From an uncultured bacterium (GTDB taxonomy: Bacteria; Bacteroidota; Bacteroidia; Bacteroidales; Bacteroidaceae): a stretch of DNA of 8,829 nucleotides. Below are positions 1-6,131 of the stretch, one piece after another. The stretch covers positions 1-8,829 of the forward strand of contig CAJMSE010000036.1 of assembly GCA_905216025.1 (NCBI GenBank). The letters are read 5' to 3'. Position numbers and translations under genes: made by a program. Numbering within the stretch: the stretch's first letter is position 1; every line of letters starts with the position of its first letter. The notes below the pieces were generated by a model. That model did not search any database, had not been told where the DNA came from, and saw nothing but the letters and a program-made list of their open reading frames with translations.

Positions 1-52
1 CCCGTCTGCGCCGATGGTACTGCGATGCAATGCGGGAGAGTAGGAGGCCGCC
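1..52 (+). rRNA. rrf: 5S ribosomal RNA, 3' part only
   Basis: This is the 3' portion of a 5S rRNA; its 5' part lies before the window. The conserved loop E and helix IV/V signatures are visible: CGCCGATGGTACTGC at about 9-23 and GCGGGAGAGTAGG at about 32-44. The GCCGCC at 47-52 is the usual Bacteroidetes 3' end, which would pair with the missing 5' end. A T-run starts at once at 53. This marks the end of an rRNA operon (16S-23S-5S) transcribed rightward, so the leu genes lie just downstream of it. The exact 3' end is uncertain by a few bases. Confidence 0.9.
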
Positions 53-70
53 TTTTTTTGCTGGGAGTTC

Positions 71-110
71 CTTTTTCCGGGTGATCCGGAGAGAGGGCTC
101 TCTTTTTTTT
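71..110 (+). terminator. Rho-independent terminator of the rRNA operon
   Basis: Two overlapping hairpins can form. One pairs 71-80 with 86-95 (about 10 bp, two G-U, around the GTGAT loop). The other is the short AGAGA/TCTCT stem (90-94 with 99-103, loop GGGC), which runs directly into eight T residues (103-110). The position just after 5S fits the end of an rRNA transcript. A first T7 run at 53-59 may add to termination. Confidence 0.65.
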
Positions 111-115
111 GTGTG

Positions 116-169
116 CCTTCTCCTCTTCTTGCCTCCTCTCCCTCTCTCTTTCTTTCTCTCTTTCTTTCT
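116..169 (+). repeat. Polypyrimidine tract
   Basis: A C/T-only stretch broken by a single G at 131; 132-169 is 38 uninterrupted pyrimidines made of CT, CTT and CCT steps. It sits between the rRNA terminator and the leu promoter and shows no coding character. Such polypurine/polypyrimidine tracts can form triplex DNA, but nothing here proves a function. Confidence 0.8.
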
Positions 170-176
170 GGGAGCG

Positions 177-235
177 ATGGGAGGTATGGGAGACATGGGA
201 ATGATGGGAGGCATGGGAGTGATGGGAGGGATTGG
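177..235 (+). repeat. 9-nt tandem repeat, unit ATGGGAGNN
   Basis: Six units start at 177, 186, 195, 204, 213 and 222, and a decayed seventh starts at 231. Each begins ATGGGA; the last two bases vary. Because the unit is three codons long, one frame reads Met-Gly-X repeatedly until a TGA at 240-242. This resembles the GGM tails of chaperonins, but no upstream coding context supports a real gene. The purine-rich units are partly complementary to the preceding pyrimidine tract. Confidence 0.75.
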
Positions 236-296
236 TTGCTGATAGTCTTGAGATTTTAAAGATTAACACATTTATCCGCAAAAAACTTACGATTTA

Positions 297-328
297 TTTG
301 TTAATATACTGATTAATGCTTAACTTTG
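297..328 (+). promoter_or_regulatory. Bacteroidetes-type promoter of the leu operon
   Basis: TTTG at 297-300 matches the Bacteroidetes -33 element. TAACTTTG at 321-328 is a perfect match to the -7 consensus TAnnTTTG, with a 20-nt spacer. Transcription would start near 332-335, about 20 nt before the leader peptide ATG at 353. The surroundings are AT-rich and gene-free. The consensus is established for Bacteroides primary sigma factor; the start site is inferred. Confidence 0.75.
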
Positions 329-352
329 CAACCGTAATCATTAATTGATAAT

Positions 353-433
353 ATGACATATTCAAGTCTGCTATACATTATTAATATCATTCGACTGCGG
401 AATACGGTTGGAAGTGATGAGGTATGCAGATAG
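353..433 (+). CDS. leuL: Leu/Ile-rich leader peptide of the leu operon attenuator
   Basis: A 26-codon ORF (ATG 353-355, TAG 431-433) sits between the promoter and a terminator hairpin. Residues 6-15 read LLYIINIIRL: seven of ten are Leu or Ile, and Val follows at 19 and 24. This is the hallmark of a branched-chain amino acid leader peptide, whose translation speed senses charged tRNA supply. There is no Shine-Dalgarno sequence, but an AT-rich start is normal in this phylum. The Leu/Ile codons (368-397) end about 13 nt before the antiterminator arm at 410-417, so a ribosome stalled on them would leave that arm free. A ribosome reaching the stop codon would cover it. The peptide itself probably has no other role. 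It is too short for family matching, so the call rests on composition and placement. Confidence 0.75.
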   Translation: MTYSSLLYIINIIRLRNTVGSDEVCR

Positions 434-472
434 CTATATAGAGCAATAGTATTGAGCCTTTCTCACTTCCAG
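395..472 (+). promoter_or_regulatory. Antiterminator region of the leu attenuator
   Basis: GGAAGTGA (410-417) is perfectly complementary to TCACTTCC (463-470). The pairing extends through T409-A471 and a T408-G472 wobble to about 10 bp, with four more weak pairs (419-422 with 458-461). This uses up the 5' arm of the terminator (454-466), so the two structures exclude each other. A weaker first stem, CTGC/GCAG (395-398 with 426-429) plus ATAC/GTAT (402-405 with 422-425), can hold 410-417 in its loop. Together these give the classic 1:2, 2:3 and 3:4 arrangement. The pairings are seen in the sequence; the switching is inferred. Confidence 0.65.
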
Positions 473-492
473 AGTGGGAAAGGTTCTTTTTT
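454..492 (+). terminator. Rho-independent attenuator terminator before leuA
   Basis: A 13-bp stem (454-466 with 474-486, two G-U wobbles) has a 7-nt loop at 467-473. Six T residues follow at 487-492. It lies downstream of the promoter and leader peptide and 140 nt before leuA, with no full-size gene ahead of it. It is therefore best read as a conditional terminator rather than the end of an upstream transcript. Confidence 0.8.
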
Positions 493-517
493 ATTGGGCC
501 GTGAGTGACGAAGAAAC

Positions 518-625
518 GGTAAATGGCGATAAATTTAGCGGTAAATGATGATAAAATAACGGTAAATGACGATAAAAGAAATGGTAAATGAAGAAAAAAT
601 AAACAGTAAGTGATAATAAAGGAAA
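518..625 (+). repeat. Five imperfect ~22-nt direct repeats upstream of leuA
   Basis: The core GGTAAATG, usually followed by about two bases and GATAAA, starts at 518, 540, 561, 583 and (degenerate, AGTAAGTG) 605, so the spacing is 22, 21, 22 and 22 nt. A shorter related copy, GTGAGTGACGAAG, precedes it at 501. The leuA start itself reads ATGAGTGACAG, so the units look like decayed duplications of a start-region sequence. They lie in the leader RNA after the attenuator. The copies are unspaced and diverged, so this is not a CRISPR array. Confidence 0.7.
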
Positions 626-632
626 CAGATAT

Positions 633-2129
633 ATGAGTGACAGATTATTCATTTTTGATACGACATTGCGCGATGGCGAGCAGGTGCCGGGCTGCCAGTT
701 GAATACGGTAGAGAAGATTCAGGTGGCGCGGCAGCTGGAGCAGTTGGGCGTAGATGTGATAGAGGCGGGTTTCCCCGTGTCGAGTCCGGGAGACTTTAAT
801 TCGGTGATAGAGATATCCAAGGCCGTTACGTGGCCGACCATCTGTGCGCTGACGCGGGCCGTCGAGCGAGATATCGATGTAGCGGCGGAATCGTTGAAGT
901 ATGCCAAGCACAAACGCATACATACCGGTATAGGTACGAGCGACCCGCACATCAAGTATAAGTTCAACAGCAACCGCGAGGAGATTATAGAGCGTGCGGT
1001 GGCTGCGGTGAAGTATGCCCGTAGGTATGTGGATGACGTTGAGTTCTATGCAGAGGATGCCGGACGTACCGACAACGAATATCTCGCCCGCGTTGTGGAG
1101 GCAGTGGTAAAAGCCGGGGCAACCGTAGTGAATATTCCCGACACCACCGGCTATTGCCTTCCGGCTGAGTATGGTGCAAAGATAAAGTATCTGATGGAGC
1201 ATGTCGACTGCATCGACCGTGCCATCATATCCACCCACTGCCACAACGACCTCGGCATGGCCACGGCAAACACCCTCAGCGGAGTGCTCAACGGTGCCCG
1301 GCAGGTGGAGGTGACGATAAACGGAATCGGCGAGCGTGCCGGTAACACGTCGCTTGAAGAGGTGGCAATGATACTCAAATGCCACAAGCATATCGATATA
1401 GACACCAACATAAATACAAGTAAGATATATCCGACCAGCCGCATGGTGTCGAGCCTGATGAACATGCCCGTGCAGGCGAACAAGGCCATCGTCGGCCGTA
1501 ACGCCTTCGCCCATTCGAGCGGAATCCATCAGGACGGCGTGCTGAAGAACGTGGAGACGTACGAGATCATGAATCCCAAAGATGTGGGTCTCGACGACAA
1601 CTCCATCGTGCTCACCGCCCGCTCGGGCCGTGCCGCCCTCAAATACAGGCTGAGCGTCCTCGGCGTCAATGTAGACAGCGAGGAGAAGGTGGATAAGATA
1701 TACCAGAAGTTCCTTAAATTAGCCGACCAGAAGAAAGAGGTTAACGACGACGACATACTCATGCTCGCCGGAGCGGACACGGCCGATGCCCATGCGGTGA
1801 AGCTTGACTTCCTGCAGGTGACTACCGGCAAGGGCGTGAAGAGCGTTGCCAGCATCGGACTCGACATCTCCGGGCAGAAGTTTGAGGAAGCCTCAAGCGG
1901 CAACGGCCCGGTGGATGCGGCGATAAAGGCGCTGAAGAAGATTATCCAGAAGAACATGTCGCTGAAGGAGTTTACCATCCAGGCCATCAGCAAGGGCTCT
2001 GACGATGTGGGAAAGGTGCACATGCAGGTCGAGTACAACGGCAACATGTACTATGGCTTCGGTGCCAATACCGACATCGTGACGGCCTCGGTGGAAGCAT
2101 ATATAGACTGTATAAACAAGTTTAAATAA
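633..2129 (+). CDS. leuA: 2-isopropylmalate synthase
   Basis: Makes 2-isopropylmalate from acetyl-CoA and 2-oxoisovalerate, the first committed step of leucine synthesis, in the cytoplasm. The 498-aa protein has the HMGL-like TIM barrel at about 5-275. TTLRDGEQ at 10-17 carries the catalytic Arg13 and metal-binding Asp14. HCHND at 202-206 supplies His202 and His204 as metal ligands, GIGERAGNTSLEE lies at 231-243, and SGIHQDGVLK at 296-305. The C-terminal part, about 370-495 with GNGPVDAAIKAL at 423-434, fits the LeuA regulatory domain where leucine inhibits the enzyme. Length is normal for the family. The ATG at 633 puts TTLRDGEQ ten residues in, as usual; the start region is AT-rich with a weak AAAGGA upstream. 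Expression is probably set by the leader-peptide attenuator at 353-492. The first ~300 bases are less GC-rich than the downstream genes. Confidence 0.97.
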   Translation: MSDRLFIFDTTLRDGEQVPGCQLNTVEKIQVARQLEQLGVDVIEAGFPVSSPGDFNSVIEISKAVTWPTICALTRAVERDIDVAAESLKYAKHKRIHTGIGTSDPHIKYKFNSNREEIIERAVAAVKYARRYVDDVEFYAEDAGRTDNEYLARVVEAVVKAGATVVNIPDTTGYCLPAEYGAKIKYLMEHVDCIDRAIISTHCHNDLGMATANTLSGVLNGARQVEVTINGIGERAGNTSLEEVAMILKCHKHIDIDTNINTSKIYPTSRMVSSLMNMPVQANKAIVGRNAFAHSSGIHQDGVLKNVETYEIMNPKDVGLDDNSIVLTARSGRAALKYRLSVLGVNVDSEEKVDKIYQKFLKLADQKKEVNDDDILMLAGADTADAHAVKLDFLQVTTGKGVKSVASIGLDISGQKFEEASSGNGPVDAAIKALKKIIQKNMSLKEFTIQAISKGSDDVGKVHMQVEYNGNMYYGFGANTDIVTASVEAYIDCINKFK

Positions 2130-2130
2130 G

Positions 2131-2327
2131 GTTTTGAGGTTATAAGGTTTTGAGGTTATAAGGTTTTGAGGTTATAAGGTTATGAGGTTATAAGGTTATA
2201 AGGTTATGAGGTTATGAGGTTATAAGGTTATGAGGTTATAAGGTTATAAGGTTTGAGGTTATAAGGTTTTGAGGTTATGAGGTTATGAGGTTATAAGGTC
2301 ATGGGGTTATAAGGTTATGAGGTGAGG
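2131..2327 (+). repeat. Octamer minisatellite between leuA and leuC
   Basis: About 24 tandem 8-nt units begin two bases after the leuA stop. The variants are GTTATAAG, GTTATGAG and GTTTTGAG; one unit is 7 nt (GTTTGAG), one is GTCATGGG, and the last is cut to GTGAGG. Because 8 is not a multiple of 3, the frame rotates and stop codons occur in every frame, so it is non-coding. It lies inside the presumed leu transcript. The low divergence suggests recent expansion by slippage or recombination. Confidence 0.9.
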
Positions 2328-2353
2328 AATGCTTTATGATGGTATTATCCCCT

Positions 2354-2373
2354 CCCCCCCCCCACACACACAC
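2354..2373 (+). repeat. C10 homopolymer followed by an AC dinucleotide run
   Basis: Ten C residues (2354-2363) run into ACACACACAC (2364-2373), between the two octamer arrays. These are simple slippage-prone tracts and their exact lengths may be unreliable in the assembly. No promoter matching the -33/-7 consensus was found in 2328-2449. Confidence 0.8.
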
Positions 2374-2427
2374 AACCTCACAACCCCATAACCCCACAAC
2401 CTCATAACCCCACAACCTCTAACCTCC
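2374..2427 (-). repeat. Inverted copy of the octamer array, upstream of leuC
   Basis: About seven units of the AACCTCAC, AACCCCAT and AACCTCAT type are the reverse complement of the GGTTATGAG-like units at 2131-2327. The two arrays can pair in RNA or single-stranded DNA. For example, 2376-2389 pairs with the stretch ATGGGGTTATAAGG in the left array with two mismatches. The array ends 22 nt before the leuC ATG. Confidence 0.75.
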
Positions 2428-2449
2428 AAAACATCAAAAGGATAAAAGA

Positions 2450-3844
2450 ATGAACACGCTATTTGATAAGATTTGGGACCGCCATGTGGTGCAGATTGCC
2501 GACGACGGCCCCACCCAGTTGTATATCGACAGGCTCTACTGTCATGAAGTTACTTCACCCCAGGCTTTTGACGGCATGCGCAAGCGCGGGCTGAAATGTT
2601 TTCGTCCCGGGCAGATTTACTGCATGCCCGACCATAACACGCCGACGCACGACCAGGACAAGCCCATCGCCGACCCCGTGTCGAAGAAGCAGGTGGACAC
2701 TTTGGCGCAGAATGCGGCCGAGTTCGGACTCACTCACTACGGCATGCTCTCGCCCGATAACGGCATCATCCACGTGGTAGGCCCGGAGAAGGGCCTGTCG
2801 CTTCCCGGCATGACCATCGTCTGCGGCGACTCCCACACCTCAACCCATGGCGCCATGGGAGCCGTGGCCTTCGGCATCGGCACGAGTGAGGTCGAGATGG
2901 TGATGGCCTCGCAGTGCATCCTCCAGCAGAAGCCCAAGTCGATGCGTATCAGCATCGAGGGCGAACTGGGCCGCGGAGTGACGGCCAAGGACGTGGCCCT
3001 CTATCTCATGTCGCAGCTCACCACGTCGGGAGCCACGGGCTATTTCATCGAGTATGCCGGCAGCACCGTGCGCAGCATGTCCATGGAAGGGCGCCTGACG
3101 CTCTGCAACCTCTCGATAGAGATGGGAGCGCGCGGCGGATTCATAGCCCCCGATGACACCACGTTCGATTACATCCGCGGTCGCGAGTTCGCGCCCAAGG
3201 GTGAGGAATGGGACAAGGCCGTGGCCTACTGGAAGACGCTGAAGAGCGGCGACGACGCCGTGTTCGACAAGGAACTGACCTTTGACGCTGCCGACATAGA
3301 ACCCATGGTGACCTACGGCACCAATCCCGGCATGGGCATGGGCATCACCGCTTCCATCCCCACGCTCGACAGCATCGGCGAGGCCGGCAAGGCGTCGTTC
3401 GTCAAGTCGCTCGACTATATGGGTTTCCAGCCCGGCGAGAAACTGCTCGGCCATAAGGTAGACTACGTCTTCCTCGGTGCCTGTACCAACGGCCGCATCG
3501 AAGACTTCCGCGCCTTTGCCTCGCTCGTGAAAGGCCGCCGCAAGGCCGATGGCGTGACGGCGTGGCTCGTTCCCGGGTCATGGGCCGTCGACAGGCAGAT
3601 CCGCGAGGAGGGTCTCGACAAGGTTCTCGAGGCCGCAGGGTTCGCCATACGTCAGCCCGGCTGCTCGGCCTGCTTGGCGATGAACGACGACAAGATTCCG
3701 GCCGGCAAGTATTCCGTGTCTACGAGCAACCGCAACTTCGAGGGACGCCAGGGCCCCGGTGCCCGCACCATCCTCGCCTCACCGCTCGTGGCTGCCGCCG
3801 CCGCCGTGACGGGAGTAATCACCGACCCGAGAGAAATGCTCTGA
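2450..3844 (+). CDS. leuC: 3-isopropylmalate dehydratase, large subunit
   Basis: With LeuD it isomerises 2-isopropylmalate to 3-isopropylmalate in the cytoplasm, using a [4Fe-4S] cluster. The 464-aa protein is an aconitase-superfamily large subunit of normal length. Visible motifs are DHNTPT at 61-66, GDSHTSTHGAMGA at 126-138, and the cluster cysteines Cys345 (GACTNGRIEDF) plus Cys405 and Cys408 (GCSAC). STSNRNFEGRQG at 424-435 is the usual C-terminal signature. The ATG at 2450 places the family's normal N-terminus (LFDKIWDRHVV) four residues in. It is separated from leuA by 320 nt of repeats but is only 26 nt from leuD, so leuC and leuD are surely co-transcribed. No separate promoter is recognised before leuC. 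Confidence 0.97.
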   Translation: MNTLFDKIWDRHVVQIADDGPTQLYIDRLYCHEVTSPQAFDGMRKRGLKCFRPGQIYCMPDHNTPTHDQDKPIADPVSKKQVDTLAQNAAEFGLTHYGMLSPDNGIIHVVGPEKGLSLPGMTIVCGDSHTSTHGAMGAVAFGIGTSEVEMVMASQCILQQKPKSMRISIEGELGRGVTAKDVALYLMSQLTTSGATGYFIEYAGSTVRSMSMEGRLTLCNLSIEMGARGGFIAPDDTTFDYIRGREFAPKGEEWDKAVAYWKTLKSGDDAVFDKELTFDAADIEPMVTYGTNPGMGMGITASIPTLDSIGEAGKASFVKSLDYMGFQPGEKLLGHKVDYVFLGACTNGRIEDFRAFASLVKGRRKADGVTAWLVPGSWAVDRQIREEGLDKVLEAAGFAIRQPGCSACLAMNDDKIPAGKYSVSTSNRNFEGRQGPGARTILASPLVAAAAAVTGVITDPREML

Positions 3845-3870
3845 CACCAGCCCACTAAAATGAAACAACG

Positions 3871-4461
3871 ATGAAACAGAAATTCGACATAATAACAAGC
3901 ACCTGCGTGCCGCTTCCGCTCGAGAATGTGGATACGGACCAGATAATACCCGCGCGCTTCCTCAAGGCCACCGACAAGGCCGGCTTCGGCGACAACCTCT
4001 TCCGCGACTGGCGCTACAATGAGGACGGCACTCCCAAGAAAGACTTTGTACTCAACGACCCGACCTACGGCGGATGCATCCTCGTGGCCGGCAAGAACTT
4101 CGGCTCGGGCTCGAGCCGCGAGCATGCCGCATGGGCCATCGCGGGCTACGGTTTCCGCGTGGTGATAAGCAGCTTCTTCGCCGACATCCACAAGAACAAC
4201 GAGCTAAACAACTTCGTGCTGCCCGTGGTGGTCACCGAGGAGTTCCTCGCCGAGCTCTTCGCCAGCATCGCCGCCGACCCGAAGACCGAGGTGGAGGTCA
4301 ACCTGCCCGCGCAGACCGTCACCAACAAGGCCACTGGCCGCAGCGAGCAGTTTGAGATTAACGGATATAAGAAACACTGCCTGATGAACGGCCTCGATGA
4401 TATCGACTATCTGATACAGAATAAGGATAAAATCGAACAATGGGAACAGCGCAGCAAGTAA
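3871..4461 (+). CDS. leuD: 3-isopropylmalate dehydratase, small subunit
   Basis: The small (swivel-domain) subunit of isopropylmalate isomerase, partner of LeuC. The 196 residues match the usual length. Motifs are NVDTDQIIPARFLK at 19-32, the GKNFGSGSSREHAAWAI loop at 74-90 that binds substrate, the SFFADIHKNNELNNFVLPV region around 101-119, and GYKKHCLMNGLDDID at 165-179. A 4-codon out-of-frame mini-ORF (ATG at 3860, TGA at 3872-3874) overlaps the leuD ATG. The two starts share the stretch ATGAAACA, so the real start was chosen by frame and by homology of KQKFDIITSTCVPLP. The 3' end overlaps the next gene by 22 nt, which suggests translational coupling. Confidence 0.96.
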   Translation: MKQKFDIITSTCVPLPLENVDTDQIIPARFLKATDKAGFGDNLFRDWRYNEDGTPKKDFVLNDPTYGGCILVAGKNFGSGSSREHAAWAIAGYGFRVVISSFFADIHKNNELNNFVLPVVVTEEFLAELFASIAADPKTEVEVNLPAQTVTNKATGRSEQFEINGYKKHCLMNGLDDIDYLIQNKDKIEQWEQRSK

Positions 4462-5993
4462 ACGGTACATACCGCCGCATACCGCCGTTCATAGAAATCA
4501 TGGACTGCACGCTGCGCGACGGCGAGCAGACCAGCGGTGTGTCGTTCCTGCCTCACGAGAAGTTGCAGATAGCGCGGATGCTCCTGCGCGACGTCAACGT
4601 CGACCGCATCGAGGTGGCCTCGGCGCGGGTGTCGGAGGGCGAGAAGGACGCCGTGAAGATGATATGCCGCTACGCCCGTCAGATAGACATGCTCGACCGC
4701 GTTGAGGTGCTCGGCTTCGTAGACGGCCACCTGTCCATCGACTGGATTGCCGGCTGTGGCGGGCGGGTCATCAACCTGCTGGCCAAGGGCTCGCTGAAGC
4801 ACTGCACCCACCAGCTCCACAAGACACCCGAGGAGCATATCGGGGAGATATGCCGCTCGCTTGAGTATGCCGAAAAGCGCGGCATCAGCGTCAACCTCTA
4901 TCTCGAAGACTGGAGCAACGGCATGAAGGACTCGCCCGAATACGTATACCGGATGGTCGATGCGCTGCGCGGCACGAATGTAAAGCGCTTCATGCTGCCC
5001 GACACCCTCGGCATCATGAATCCCCTCCAGGCCATTGAGTACTTCCGCAAGATGGTGAAGCGCTACCCCGACCTGCACTTCGACTTCCATGCCCACAACG
5101 ACTACGACCTTGCCGTGAGCAACTCGCTCGGTGCCGTGCTCTGCGGCGCTCGCGGGCTGCACGTCACCGTCAACGGTCTGGGCGAGCGCTGCGGAAATGC
5201 CCCGCTGTCGAGCGTGCAGGTGATTCTGAAAGACCAGTTTCACGCCAAGACGAGCATACGCGAAGACCGGCTCAACGACCTGAGCCGTCTCGTCGAGGGC
5301 TATTCGGGCATCGCCGTAGCCCCGAACCAGCCCGTCGTGGGCGAAAACGTCTTCACGCAGGTGGCCGGCGTGCATGCCGACGGCGACAACAAGAAAAACC
5401 TCTACTGCAACGACCTTGTGCCGGAGCGCTTCGGGCGCAAGCGCGAGTATGCCCTCGGAAAGACGAGCGGCCGCGCCAACATAGCCCGTAACCTTCAGGA
5501 ACTGGGCCTCGAGCTCACCCCCGAGCAGACTCAGAAGGTGACGCGACGCATCACCGAGCTGGGCGACCGCAAGGAGATAGTCACCCAGGAGGACCTTCCC
5601 TTCATCGTGAGCGACGTGCTGAAGCACGCCACCGCCGACGACCGCGTCAAGCTCGTGAGCTATATGGTCTCGCTGGCCTACGGCCTGAAGCCCATCGCCA
5701 GCGTGAAGGTGGAGATTGACGGATGCGAGTATGCGGCCGACGCCACCGGCGACGGACAGTATGATGCTTTCGTGAAGGCCCTGCGAAAGATATATAAGGA
5801 CAACCTCGGCCGCACCTTCCCGCTGCTCGAGAACTACGCCGTGACCATCCCGCCCGGAGGCCGCACCGACGCCCTCGTGCAGACGGTCATCACATGGCGC
5901 AACGGCGACAAGCTCATGCGCACCCGCGGCCTCGATGCCGACCAGACCGAAGCGGCCATCAAGGCGACGATAAAGATGCTGAATATGATATAG
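4440..5993 (+). CDS. Second LeuA-family acyltransferase (isopropylmalate or citramalate synthase type)
   Basis: This 517-aa protein belongs to the HMGL-like/LeuA family, which joins acetyl-CoA to a 2-oxoacid. Motifs are DCTLRDGEQTSGVSF at 22-36 (Arg26, Asp27), FHAHND at 216-221 with the metal-ligand histidines 217 and 219, NGLGERCGNAPL at 245-256, and VHADGD at 311-316. The region from about 395 to 515 (GDGQYDAFVKALRKIYK at 437-453) looks like a LeuA-type regulatory domain. It differs clearly from the leuA product, so it is an old paralogue, not a recent duplicate. Its place between leuD and leuB suggests that its product is handled by LeuCD and LeuB, which can act on isopropylmalate or on citramalate. 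Substrate choice cannot be read from the sequence. The ATG at 4440 overlaps leuD by 22 nt; the next ATG (4500) would remove the conserved PPFIEI strand before the catalytic motif. Confidence 0.9.
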   Translation: MGTAQQVNGTYRRIPPFIEIMDCTLRDGEQTSGVSFLPHEKLQIARMLLRDVNVDRIEVASARVSEGEKDAVKMICRYARQIDMLDRVEVLGFVDGHLSIDWIAGCGGRVINLLAKGSLKHCTHQLHKTPEEHIGEICRSLEYAEKRGISVNLYLEDWSNGMKDSPEYVYRMVDALRGTNVKRFMLPDTLGIMNPLQAIEYFRKMVKRYPDLHFDFHAHNDYDLAVSNSLGAVLCGARGLHVTVNGLGERCGNAPLSSVQVILKDQFHAKTSIREDRLNDLSRLVEGYSGIAVAPNQPVVGENVFTQVAGVHADGDNKKNLYCNDLVPERFGRKREYALGKTSGRANIARNLQELGLELTPEQTQKVTRRITELGDRKEIVTQEDLPFIVSDVLKHATADDRVKLVSYMVSLAYGLKPIASVKVEIDGCEYAADATGDGQYDAFVKALRKIYKDNLGRTFPLLENYAVTIPPGGRTDALVQTVITWRNGDKLMRTRGLDADQTEAAIKATIKMLNMI

Positions 5994-5995
5994 GG

Positions 5996-6116
5996 GAGCC
6001 CCTCCCCGGCCCTCCCCAAGGGGAGGGTGGAGCCGTGGTCCGGTGCTCCCATATAATAAAAAACAATCCAATGAGTCCCAATCTCCTCCCCTTTGGGGAG
6101 GTCGGGAGGGGCTTTT
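5996..6116. repeat. Inverted pair of GC-rich palindromic repeats, possible terminator or attenuator
   Basis: Two copies of one element face each other, at 5996-6032 and 6083-6116, about 50 nt apart. Each contains a small hairpin (CCCTCCCC 6010-6017 with GGGGAGGG 6020-6027; CCTCCCC 6085-6091 with GGGGAGG 6095-6101). Their outer parts pair perfectly over 10 bp (5997-6006 with 6104-6113), followed at once by TTTT at 6113-6116. It begins two bases after the stop codon of the upstream gene and ends 15 nt before leuB. It resembles palindromic intergenic repeats common in Bacteroidetes genomes. The T-run is short, so partial termination or mRNA protection are both possible. Confidence 0.75.
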
Positions 6117-6131
6117 AAAACAGAATAAGAT

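Noticed and set aside
30..242. A 70-codon open frame rich in Phe, Leu, Gly and Met.
   Set aside because: Its start lies inside the 5S rRNA and it runs through the rRNA terminator and simple repeats; composition reflects low-complexity DNA, not a protein.
2131..2427. CRISPR-like appearance of the repeats here and at 518-625.
   Set aside because: Units are short, contiguous and diverged, with no unique spacers of constant length and no cas genes.
6052..6057. TATAAT upstream of leuB as a possible -10 box.
   Set aside because: It is the E. coli consensus, not the Bacteroidetes TAnnTTTG element, and no matching -33 TTTG was seen; chance in an AT-rich spacer is likely.
4407..6071. A 554-codon open frame on the minus strand opposite the second LeuA-like gene.
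   Set aside because: The plus strand encodes a protein with intact catalytic motifs. The minus frame shows no recognisable domain and is a by-product of high GC at third codon positions.
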